A DNA stretch of 64,000 nucleotides, taken from contig NZ_VHQI01000007.1 in assembly GCF_006517625.1 (NCBI RefSeq), positions 239,919-303,918 of the forward strand. Direction: 5' to 3'. The translations under genes were made by a program, and so were the position numbers. Each line of letters begins with the position of its first letter. The first letter of the stretch is position 1. This DNA is from Mixta tenebrionis (GTDB lineage Bacteria > Pseudomonadota > Gammaproteobacteria > Enterobacterales > Enterobacteriaceae). The notes beneath the pieces are model-generated. The model worked only from the letters and a program-made list of their open reading frames with translations, was not told where the DNA came from and did no database searches. This document shows positions 34,459 through 42,941 of the stretch, in pieces.

Positions 34459-37400
34459 ATGAAAATCGCATCCACTTTTCTCCTTACGCTGCTCCTGGGC
34501 GTGTTATCTGTCTGCCTTATTGGCGGCGTACTCTGGTTCTGGCCGGAGTGGGTCAGGGACACCTTCAACATCGGGCCGTTCAGTACGACCGGCATAGTGA
34601 TTATCAGCCTGCTGCAGATGCTGACAGCATTGATTATCGGCTGGGTGCTTGAAACCGTATTCACCAGGAATGGTGAGAAACAGGGAAAGCTGGATGTGGT
34701 CGCCTTCGGACAGCAGGCTGCTGCATCCCAGCCTGAAGCAAAACATACCGACGCGGACACCTCCCGGTTTGTGGCAGAGACTCTGGTCGATCACCTGCGT
34801 CTGCGCTACCGTCGCCGCTGGAAAGCGAAAGTGCGTCTGCTGCTGGTACAGGGTACCGACAGCGATATCGAAAAGGTGGTACCGGGTCTTAAGCGCGATC
34901 ACTGGCAGGAAAGTGACGGGGTGGTGCTTATTTACGGCGGTCTGGCGGAAAGCGTGCCGGATGATGAGTTCCTGTCCGTGCTGAAAGCAGTGCGACCACA
35001 GCGTCCGCTGGATGGCGTGGTGCAGGTAATGAACACGGCTGCACTGCCCGATACGGCGAAGCAGGACACGCTGGTGCGTGTACGTCAGAAAACCGATACG
35101 TTGTTGGGCTGGCAGCTGCCGGTCTGGCTGTGGCTTATCCGGGAAGATACCTGGGCCCATGACGGGGAAGGTGTGCCCCCAACCGGCGCGTTGTTTGGTC
35201 CGGGCGCAACAACGGAAGAGACCCGCGAGACACTCACCACACTGTCGTCAGAATTGCAGACGCCCGGCGTGGCAGCATTGCTGGAGAATTCACAGCATCA
35301 CTGGCTGCTGAGTCTGTCAAAAGCCCTGCGTGGCTCGCTATGGCGCTCCCTGGTCCCGCTGCTGGCCACGCTTATGTCGGGGCCGGCCCCTTACCGTCTG
35401 CGTGGGGTGATGTTCAGCCCGGCATTGCCGGGAACCGAAACAGTACCGCATGCGCGCCTGTCACCGGCAGTCTGGCAGGAACTTGAGAATGACAGCCTGC
35501 AGGTGCATACCCGTAAAATCGGTTTCCACTGGCAGAAAGTGCTGCGCCTGGTGCTGCTGGGGCTGGTTCTGCTCTGGGGCGCAGGTACGCTGCTGTCCCT
35601 GTCCGTTAACCGCACCCAAATCTGGCTGGCGCAGGATACGGCCCGGGTTGCCGCTGACACAAAACAGCCTCTGCCGGAGCGCCTGCGTAACCAGCTTGCG
35701 CTTCAACAGACTATTGCCCGCCTGCAGAACCGCGAAGTGCACGGTGCGCCGTGGTACACCCGCTTTGGCCTGAACCAGGACAGCGACACGCTGAAGATGC
35801 TCTGGCCACTGTACGCCCGTAACAACCAGACGCTGATGCGTGATGCGCTGGCCGAAGAGCTTCACCGCCAGCTCAATGCCTTTGTGCAACTGCCGCCGGC
35901 AAGCGATGCGCGTACGTCTGCGACCCAAAAAACCTATAACCTGCTGAAAGGCTACCTGATGCTGGCCCGTCCCGATAAAGCAGATGCGAACTGGCTGGCC
36001 GGCAATATGCTGAAAGCCTGGCCGCACCGCAGCGGTGTGCCGGACAGCGTGTGGCAGACACAGGCCCCGAAACTGCTCGGCTTTTGGGCGCAGAACTTAC
36101 CGGCACACCCGGAGTGGAAAACTACCCCCGACCGCAAACTGGTGGGTACGGTGCGCCAGATTTTGCTCAAGCAGATTGGTCAGCGTAATGCCGAATCCGG
36201 TCTGTATCAGGAGATGCTCGGGCGCATTGCGCGCAACTGGCCGGATTTAACCCTCGCGGACATGACCGGCGATACGGACGCCTCATCTCTGTTCTCCTCG
36301 GAAGAAGTGGTGCCGGGGATGTTCACCCGCCAGGCCTGGGAAGAACAGGTGCAGGATGCGATTGATGAGGTGGTGAAAACCCGCCGCGATGAAATCGACT
36401 GGGTGCTTACTGATAAAACCCATCAGCCGGGCAGTGATGTGTCACCGGAAGCGCTTAAACTGCGTCTGACGGAACGCTATTTCACCGATTTTGGTAACGC
36501 CTGGCTCAACATGGCCAACAGTATCCAGTGGCATGAAGCCGCCTCGCTCTCCGAAGCGATTGCCCAGTTGAACCTGCTGGCGGATGTGCGCCAGTCACCT
36601 CTGGTGGCGCTGATGAATACCCTTGCCTGGCAGGGGCAGACGGGTGCCAAAGGAGAAGCCCTGGCTGACACCCTGGTGGACTCGGCGAAAAAACTGGTCG
36701 TTCGTCAGAAGAGTGCAAAACAGTTTATTGAGCAGGCTCAGGGGCCTAAAGGTCCGCTGGACGGTGTGTTTGGCCCCCTGACCAGCCTGATGGCCGGTAA
36801 GGACGGCACCGGGCGTAACGGTAACCTCAGCTTCCAGTCGTGGCTGGCCCGCGTGACTCAGGTGCGGCTCAAACTCCAGCAGGTGACCAGTGCCCCCGAT
36901 CCGCAGGCGATGGCGCAGATGCTGGCCCAGACCGTCTTCCAGGGTAAAGCTATCGATCTGACCGACACCCGTGACTACGGCAGTCTGGTGGCGGCAAGTC
37001 TTGGCCAGGAATGGAACGGCTTCGGGCAGGCGCTGTTTGTGCAGCCACTCGATCTGGCCTGGCGTCAGGTGCTGGCGCCAGTTGCAGGCAGCCTCAACGC
37101 CCGCTGGCAGAGCACCATTGTTTCACAGTGGAATACCGCCTTTGCCGGACGCTATCCGTTCAAGGCCACCGGCAGCGATGCTTCTCTGCCACTGCTGGCC
37201 CAGTTCCTGCGCAGCGACTCCGGGCGTATCGCAGCATTTATCAAAACTAACCTTGGCGGCATCCTCCATCAGGAAGGCAGCCACTGGGTGGTGGATCCGG
37301 CTGCCAGTCAGGGAATGAGTATCAGCCCCGCATTTCTTGCCGCTATCAATAAGCTGGCCGATATCTCGGATATCGTCTTTGCCCAGGGCGATGCCGGTGT

Positions 37401-37830
37401 GCATTTCGAGCTGATGGCCCGCCCGTCGCGCGATGTGGCCCGCACCCAGCTGACGCTGGATGGTCAGAAACTGGATTACTTCAACCAGATGGAAAGCTGG
37501 CAGAGTTTCACCTGGCCGGGTAATACGTATTACCCCGGTGTGGACCTGAGCTGGCGTTCAGTGAACACCGAAATGCGCCTGTATGAAAGCAACCAGGGGA
37601 ACTGGGGCTTTATCCGCCTGCTGGATAAGGCGCTGCTCACTCCGCTCGACAGCAGCCGCACCCAGCTGGTGTGGATCACCCCGGACGGTAATCCGCTGAA
37701 ATTCATTATGCGCAGCGAACTCGGTGACGGGCCACTGGCGTTACTTAAACTGCAGGGCTTCAGCCTGCCGCAGACCATTTTTTCCGTGGGCGCGACTGAC
37801 GGCTCACTGACCCTTGCCGGAGACGAATAA
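34459..37830 (+). CDS. tssM: T6SS membrane-complex protein TssM (IcmF-like)
   Basis: 1123 residues from ATG 34459. Two N-terminal membrane helices (FLLTLLLGVLSVCLIGGVLW; IVIISLLQMLTALIIGWVL), a cytoplasmic loop to about 355, a third helix (LVLLGLVLLWGAGTLLSLSV) and a long periplasmic part ending in the TssJ-binding beta domain (TQLTLDGQKLDYFNQMESW, FTWPGNTYYPGV). The loop lacks a Walker A P-loop; the equivalent stretch reads LLLVQGTDSDIEK. Next gene tssA starts on the base after the stop. Confidence 0.94.
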   Translation: MKIASTFLLTLLLGVLSVCLIGGVLWFWPEWVRDTFNIGPFSTTGIVIISLLQMLTALIIGWVLETVFTRNGEKQGKLDVVAFGQQAAASQPEAKHTDADTSRFVAETLVDHLRLRYRRRWKAKVRLLLVQGTDSDIEKVVPGLKRDHWQESDGVVLIYGGLAESVPDDEFLSVLKAVRPQRPLDGVVQVMNTAALPDTAKQDTLVRVRQKTDTLLGWQLPVWLWLIREDTWAHDGEGVPPTGALFGPGATTEETRETLTTLSSELQTPGVAALLENSQHHWLLSLSKALRGSLWRSLVPLLATLMSGPAPYRLRGVMFSPALPGTETVPHARLSPAVWQELENDSLQVHTRKIGFHWQKVLRLVLLGLVLLWGAGTLLSLSVNRTQIWLAQDTARVAADTKQPLPERLRNQLALQQTIARLQNREVHGAPWYTRFGLNQDSDTLKMLWPLYARNNQTLMRDALAEELHRQLNAFVQLPPASDARTSATQKTYNLLKGYLMLARPDKADANWLAGNMLKAWPHRSGVPDSVWQTQAPKLLGFWAQNLPAHPEWKTTPDRKLVGTVRQILLKQIGQRNAESGLYQEMLGRIARNWPDLTLADMTGDTDASSLFSSEEVVPGMFTRQAWEEQVQDAIDEVVKTRRDEIDWVLTDKTHQPGSDVSPEALKLRLTERYFTDFGNAWLNMANSIQWHEAASLSEAIAQLNLLADVRQSPLVALMNTLAWQGQTGAKGEALADTLVDSAKKLVVRQKSAKQFIEQAQGPKGPLDGVFGPLTSLMAGKDGTGRNGNLSFQSWLARVTQVRLKLQQVTSAPDPQAMAQMLAQTVFQGKAIDLTDTRDYGSLVAASLGQEWNGFGQALFVQPLDLAWRQVLAPVAGSLNARWQSTIVSQWNTAFAGRYPFKATGSDASLPLLAQFLRSDSGRIAAFIKTNLGGILHQEGSHWVVDPAASQGMSISPAFLAAINKLADISDIVFAQGDAGVHFELMARPSRDVARTQLTLDGQKLDYFNQMESWQSFTWPGNTYYPGVDLSWRSVNTEMRLYESNQGNWGFIRLLDKALLTPLDSSRTQLVWITPDGNPLKFIMRSELGDGPLALLKLQGFSLPQTIFSVGATDGSLTLAGDE

Positions 37831-39450
37831 ATGGCGACGGCAGAAACGCTCCTGACCCTGTGTCTTCCGGATGTGGACCAGCGTACCGCACTGCTCGCTA
37901 AGAGCCGGGAAAGCCTCTCTCTGTGGTCGCCGTGGCTGACACCACTCCCGACCGGTAATGGAGCCGGGGACGACCCGACCTATGAGGATGATTTCCAGCT
38001 GATGCGCGAGGAGATCAACAAGCTTTCCGGCACTGATACCGACGTACTCTGCTGCCTGGCGGAAAGCATTCTGACCCGACATGCCCGCGATATCCGGGTG
38101 GTGACCTGGTATGCATGGGCCCGCCTGCAGCGTGACGGCGATGCGGGTCTGACCGATGGCGTCCTGCTGCTGACGGCCATGCTGGAGCAGGCGGGGCAAC
38201 ACAGCCATCCGCAGCGCAGTACCGCCAGGCTGGCAGCACTCGACTGGCTGAACAGTGAGAAAGTGCTGGATGCATTCTCACGCTGGCCGGACGTGACGCG
38301 GGAAGAGACCGCCAGAACGGCGGCGGCCCTGTGCCTGCTGGAGCCCGCGCTGGAAAAATTGCCGGAGACTGAACGCCCTTCGTTTAGCGGTCTGCTGCGC
38401 ACACTGGAAACCCGCCTTGCCGGTAGTGGTGGGCTGGATACGCCGGTGGCTTCATCCGGCCCGGACTGCACAGGTGAAGGCACACACAGCACACCGACGT
38501 CGGTTACCGCAGTGCCGGAAACCGCGGCCGTCAAATCGGAAGTGGAGCTGGTCCGTCAACTGCGCGTACTGTCCGGCTGGGTGGTCGATCAGCCTCAGGG
38601 CTGGCTTGCCGCCCACCGGATGATGAAAGCCGCCCGCTGGGACCTGGTGACGCAACTGCCGGCGCTCGATGCGAGCGGCCGGACACGCCTGCTGCCACCA
38701 AAAGCTGACTACCGCGCCCAGCTTAAACGCCTGTATCTGCAACAAAGCTGGACCGAACTGGTGGAGCAGGTGGACGTGATGTTCACCGAGGGCGGGAATC
38801 GTTTCTGGCTCGATTTGCAGTGGTATCTGTGGCAGGGGCTGAGCCGTGCCGGCGCTCCCTGGGAGCAATGGGCCGACTATATTCTGAGCGACCTGAAGCT
38901 GATGCTCAAACGTCTTCCCGGCCTGGAGACACTTGCCTGGAATGACGGTACGCCACTGGCCGATGAGGTGACGCTGAACTGGATTGCCGAAAAGGTCAAC
39001 GATGACATGCCCGGCTTCAGTGACGAGCCGGCAGTGACCACCGCCGCTCAGGCAGATGACATTCTGGCACTGGAAGCGGAGGCGATGGAGAAGGGCGACA
39101 GTGAGGGCCCGGAGGCGGCACTTAGCTGGCTGCAGAATCGCCCGGACATGGCCTCACCCCGCAGCCGCTGGCTGCTCCGTCTGCTGATGGCAAAGGTGGC
39201 AGAGCAGTACGGACGTAATGAACTCGCCCTCCATTTGCTGGGTGAACTGACCGACAGCGCCCCGCAGCTGACCCTCAGCGAGTGGGAGCCTGGACTGCTG
39301 TTCGATGTACAGGCCCGCCGTCTTCGTCTGCTGCGCATGAAAGCCGGTCGCTGTGAAAGCGACAGAGCCCGTTTCGCCCCTGAAATGGACAGCCTGCTGG
39401 CCGGGCTGATTGCTCTCGATCCGGCACGAGCGATGGTGCTGTGCGGTTAA
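37831..39450 (+). CDS. tssA: T6SS cap protein TssA (ImpA-type)
   Basis: 539 residues. ImpA N-terminal region near the start (DPTYEDDFQLMREEINKLSG, TWYAWARLQRDGDAGLTDGV) and a long helical C-terminal half. TssA primes baseplate assembly and caps the growing tail. Starts immediately after tssM (TAAATG). A second, VasL-like ImpA-N protein lies at 49039. Confidence 0.92.
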   Translation: MATAETLLTLCLPDVDQRTALLAKSRESLSLWSPWLTPLPTGNGAGDDPTYEDDFQLMREEINKLSGTDTDVLCCLAESILTRHARDIRVVTWYAWARLQRDGDAGLTDGVLLLTAMLEQAGQHSHPQRSTARLAALDWLNSEKVLDAFSRWPDVTREETARTAAALCLLEPALEKLPETERPSFSGLLRTLETRLAGSGGLDTPVASSGPDCTGEGTHSTPTSVTAVPETAAVKSEVELVRQLRVLSGWVVDQPQGWLAAHRMMKAARWDLVTQLPALDASGRTRLLPPKADYRAQLKRLYLQQSWTELVEQVDVMFTEGGNRFWLDLQWYLWQGLSRAGAPWEQWADYILSDLKLMLKRLPGLETLAWNDGTPLADEVTLNWIAEKVNDDMPGFSDEPAVTTAAQADDILALEAEAMEKGDSEGPEAALSWLQNRPDMASPRSRWLLRLLMAKVAEQYGRNELALHLLGELTDSAPQLTLSEWEPGLLFDVQARRLRLLRMKAGRCESDRARFAPEMDSLLAGLIALDPARAMVLCG

Positions 39451-39534
39451 GCATCCCCTGACATTACGGGTCATCACCTCCGATGGCGCCGTCTGTTTTC
39501 TTTTTGATATTTTCTACACTCAGGATCTCCGTAC

Positions 39535-41304
39535 ATGGATGATTTAACCCTTCGCTATTACGAAGCCGAAATGCGCTACCTGCGCGAGGCCGGTAAAGAG
39601 TTTGCCCGCGCCCATCCCGACCGTGCGGCCATGCTCAACCTGGATAAATCCGGGGCGCGTGACCCGTATGTTGAGCGCCTTTTCGAGGGCTTCGCTTTCC
39701 TGATGGGTCGCCTGCGTGAAAAGCTCGATGATGACCTGCCGGAGCTGACCGAAGGGCTGGTGAGTCTGCTGTGGCCGCATTATATGCGCACCATCCCGTC
39801 ACTCTCTGTAGTGGCGTTTACGCCGGACTGGCGGCAACTGCGTAAAATGGAAGTGCTGGAAAACGGCTTCTCCGTGCTGTCGCGCCCGGTCGGACCTGAT
39901 AACACCGTCTGCCAGTACCGCACCACTCGCGAGGTGTCTCTGCAACCACTGCATCTGGCAGAAGCCCGTCTGCAGACCGAGCCGGATGGTCGCGCCGCCA
40001 TTCGTCTGCGCTTTGAGTGCCCGGACAAGGTGGACTGGTCGAAAGCCGGAATTGATAAGGTCGCCATTTATCTCGATGCCGACAGCCCGGTAGCTTCTGC
40101 CCTGCATCTGGCACTGACCCGCCGGGTTCAGGCGATGTATGTTCGCCACAGCGAAACCCGTACTGATCGGGTCCGCTTTGACGGCTGGTTCAAGCCTATG
40201 GGCTTTGATGACACTGACCGCCTGTGGCCGAAAGGGGATTCTGCATTCAGCGGCTACCAGCTGCTGCTGGAGTATTTCAGCTTCCGCGAGAAGTTTATGT
40301 TCGTGGAGCTTAAAGGTCTGGAGCTTGCCGGGCTGAGTCAGAAAACCACCTGGTTCGAAACTGATATCGTGCTCGACGGTGGCTGGCCCTCTGACATGCC
40401 GTTTGAGACCGACAACTTCCGTCTGCATTGCGCGCCGGTCATTAACCTGTTCTCACTGGAAGCCGACCCGCTGACGCCTGATCCGCTGCAGAACGAATAC
40501 CTGCTGCGCCCGATGCGTGTTCAGGACGGGCATACTGAAATCTACAGCGTGGATTCCATTCACGGGGCGGTGAAAAACGGCAAACACCCGTATGTGCCGT
40601 TCACCAGCTTCCGTCACCGTGGGGGCATGATGCGCCACGATGCACCGGAGCGTTACTTCCATACCCGCGTGAAGCGTGGTCCGTCGGGACTATATGACAC
40701 CTGGCTTATCCTCGGCGGCAAGTCGTTCGAGCTGGAGCAACTGTCGCAGGCTCCGGAGTCGCTCTCCATCCGTATCACTGGCACCAACGGTCAGCTGCCG
40801 CGCCGCTCACTGGAAAGTACCCTGCTTGACCGGGTGGTGAAAGCGGGCAAGGTCCCGGTCAGGGTCCTGAACCTGAAAGTGCCGACCCTGCCGCTGTATC
40901 CACCGGCGAACGACCGCTTCCACTGGCGGGTAATGAGCCACCTGGGCTCCAGTTTCTTAAGCATGATGGATAACCCGGAGGTACTGCGCGGCACACTGGC
41001 GTTGTATGACTGGACGGATGATGAGATGAACCGCCGTCGCCTGGACGCTATCGTGGCGGTGAAGCACACCCTTATTCGTCGCTTCGAGAAGGGCTTTATG
41101 CTGCGCGGGGTGGACATTGAAATCACTCTTAATGCCGATAATTTTGCCGGGGAAGGGGATGTCACCCTGTTCGGTGAAATGCTGCACCGCTTCTTTGCAC
41201 TGTATGCCGATGTCCACCTTTTCAATCAGCTCACACTGGTACTGCAACCCACAGGGAAACGACTGCGATGGAAAGAGAATCACAGCCAGCACATTCCGGG
41301 CTGA
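39535..41304 (+). CDS. tssF: T6SS baseplate protein TssF
   Basis: 589 residues. LRYYEAEMRYLREAGKEFA, DPYVERLFEGFAFLMGRLRE, LVSLLWPHYMRTIPSLSVV is the conserved TssF opening; GDVTLFGEMLHRFFALYADV is near the end. Forms the baseplate wedge with TssG and TssK. 84 bases after tssA; overlaps tssG by 37 bases. Confidence 0.95.
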   Translation: MDDLTLRYYEAEMRYLREAGKEFARAHPDRAAMLNLDKSGARDPYVERLFEGFAFLMGRLREKLDDDLPELTEGLVSLLWPHYMRTIPSLSVVAFTPDWRQLRKMEVLENGFSVLSRPVGPDNTVCQYRTTREVSLQPLHLAEARLQTEPDGRAAIRLRFECPDKVDWSKAGIDKVAIYLDADSPVASALHLALTRRVQAMYVRHSETRTDRVRFDGWFKPMGFDDTDRLWPKGDSAFSGYQLLLEYFSFREKFMFVELKGLELAGLSQKTTWFETDIVLDGGWPSDMPFETDNFRLHCAPVINLFSLEADPLTPDPLQNEYLLRPMRVQDGHTEIYSVDSIHGAVKNGKHPYVPFTSFRHRGGMMRHDAPERYFHTRVKRGPSGLYDTWLILGGKSFELEQLSQAPESLSIRITGTNGQLPRRSLESTLLDRVVKAGKVPVRVLNLKVPTLPLYPPANDRFHWRVMSHLGSSFLSMMDNPEVLRGTLALYDWTDDEMNRRRLDAIVAVKHTLIRRFEKGFMLRGVDIEITLNADNFAGEGDVTLFGEMLHRFFALYADVHLFNQLTLVLQPTGKRLRWKENHSQHIPG

Positions 41305-42347
41305 CAGAAGCGCTTCGCGGCGACATCTGGCGGGTTAATTTCTACCGATTCTGCCAGTTGCTGGAGCAGGAGAACCCGGACGCGCCGAAACTTGGCAGTA
41401 CCGAGAAACTGTCTGCCGACCCGGTGCGCTTTCGTCCGTGGCCGGGAATGGGCTTCCCGGTCAGCGAACTGAAAGCGGTTGAAACCGATGAAGATTACCC
41501 TGACCTGTCGCCGACGGTGCGCACCACCTTCCTCGGAATGTACGGCGTGGACTCGCCACTGCCGACAGCGTATCTCGATGATATTGCTCAGCGTCGGGAA
41601 GGGCATGAAGCTACCACCGCGTTTCTCGATATCTTTAGCCACCGTATCCACACCCAGTACTACCGTATCTGGCGTAAGTACGCCTACCCGGCGACCTTCG
41701 AAGCTGGCGGGGTGGATAACACCTCCCAGTGCCTGCTGGGGTTGGTTGGCCTGGGTATCCCGGGCACGGCAGAGCAGGTGGCTACCCCGGTTTCCCGTTT
41801 CCTGGCACTGCTTGGCACCATGCGGCTGCCGACCCGCAATGCCGAAGGGATACGCCAGCTGGTGAGCCTGCTGGCCCCGGAGACCCGGGCCACTGTTATC
41901 AGCCCGGACCCGGTAAAAGTCCCCGTGGAGAACCGCAGTGGACTGGGCAAAGCCAACCGCGTGTCGCTCTCACAGCGTGCCACACTCGGCAAAACCGGCA
42001 AAGAGGCCTGCAGTCGTATCCTGCTGATGCTGGCAACCGACAACCCGGAAGAGGCGCAGGGCTGGCTGCCCGGCGGTCAGCTGCACACCGACCTGATGGT
42101 GCTGCTGCGGGTATACATGGGTTACCGCTCTGATGTACGCCTTCGCCTCACGGTGCCGGTCAGTTGTCTGCCTGAACCCCGTCTGGGTAAGACCCACCGG
42201 GTACAGCTGGGTCGCACTGGCGTGCTGGGTCTGAAGCGTGACCATCCTGCGACGCGCACTCATCTGACCGTGAGCCTTGGCACTTATGAAGGCCTGACCT
42301 GCGAAACCCTGCTGCCGGCACAGCCCGGCGGCTACCGGTTCGACTGA
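41268..42347 (+). CDS. tssG: T6SS baseplate protein TssG
   Basis: 359 residues. NFYRFCQLLEQENPDAPKLG, VRTTFLGMYGVDSPLPTAYL, FLDIFSHRIHTQYYRIWRKY are TssG signatures. Start lies inside tssF, which suggests coupling. Wedge partner of TssF. Confidence 0.95.
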   Translation: MERESQPAHSGLTEALRGDIWRVNFYRFCQLLEQENPDAPKLGSTEKLSADPVRFRPWPGMGFPVSELKAVETDEDYPDLSPTVRTTFLGMYGVDSPLPTAYLDDIAQRREGHEATTAFLDIFSHRIHTQYYRIWRKYAYPATFEAGGVDNTSQCLLGLVGLGIPGTAEQVATPVSRFLALLGTMRLPTRNAEGIRQLVSLLAPETRATVISPDPVKVPVENRSGLGKANRVSLSQRATLGKTGKEACSRILLMLATDNPEEAQGWLPGGQLHTDLMVLLRVYMGYRSDVRLRLTVPVSCLPEPRLGKTHRVQLGRTGVLGLKRDHPATRTHLTVSLGTYEGLTCETLLPAQPGGYRFD

Positions 42348-42409
42348 TATTTCGACTCACAACACATTCAACACGCCCCTGTTTCTGAACGCTGAAAAGG
42401 ACTCCCCGA

Positions 42410-42937
42410 ATGACTTTCGCTTCCCTGTCGCGCAGTGCCGCACTGATGCTGCTCTGTTCCCTGTTGACCGCATGTGGCCTGACCCAGGCCGTGTCGGACG
42501 GCACGGTCAGTGCCACCAAAGCCATCTTCTACAAAAAAATAAAAGTGCTGTATCTGGATTTTGAACCGCGTTCGGCCATCAACGCCGATGAGGCGCAGGC
42601 GCCACTGGCCACCATGGTGCAGATTTACCAGCTGAAAGACCGCCAGAAGGTGGATGCGGCGGACTACCAGAAGCTGCTGCGTGATGCAGATAACACCCTG
42701 AAAGAAGACATTGTGGCCAGCAAGTCACTGCTGGTGATGCCAAAAGGCAGCGTGACCCTCAATATGCCGATGAACGAGGAGGCGAAATTCGTGGCAGTGG
42801 TAGGGCTGTTCAACCGCCCGGATATCAGGAACAACACCTGGAAGCTGGTGCTGAGTCTCGACGACCTCGACCCGGACAAGCCGCGCACTATCCAGCTCAA
42901 CAGCACCGGGCTGACACTGGTTCCGGTGAAGGAGTAA
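42410..42937 (+). CDS. tssJ: T6SS outer-membrane lipoprotein TssJ
   Basis: 175 residues, lipobox L-T-A-C with acylated Cys22 and Gly at +2, so sorted to the outer membrane. Beta-sandwich core includes MVQIYQLKDRQKVDAADYQK and MPKGSVTLNMPMNEEAKFVA. Binds the TssM periplasmic tip. Four bases before the second vgrG. Confidence 0.94.
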   Translation: MTFASLSRSAALMLLCSLLTACGLTQAVSDGTVSATKAIFYKKIKVLYLDFEPRSAINADEAQAPLATMVQIYQLKDRQKVDAADYQKLLRDADNTLKEDIVASKSLLVMPKGSVTLNMPMNEEAKFVAVVGLFNRPDIRNNTWKLVLSLDDLDPDKPRTIQLNSTGLTLVPVKE

Positions 42938-42941
42938 GCTC

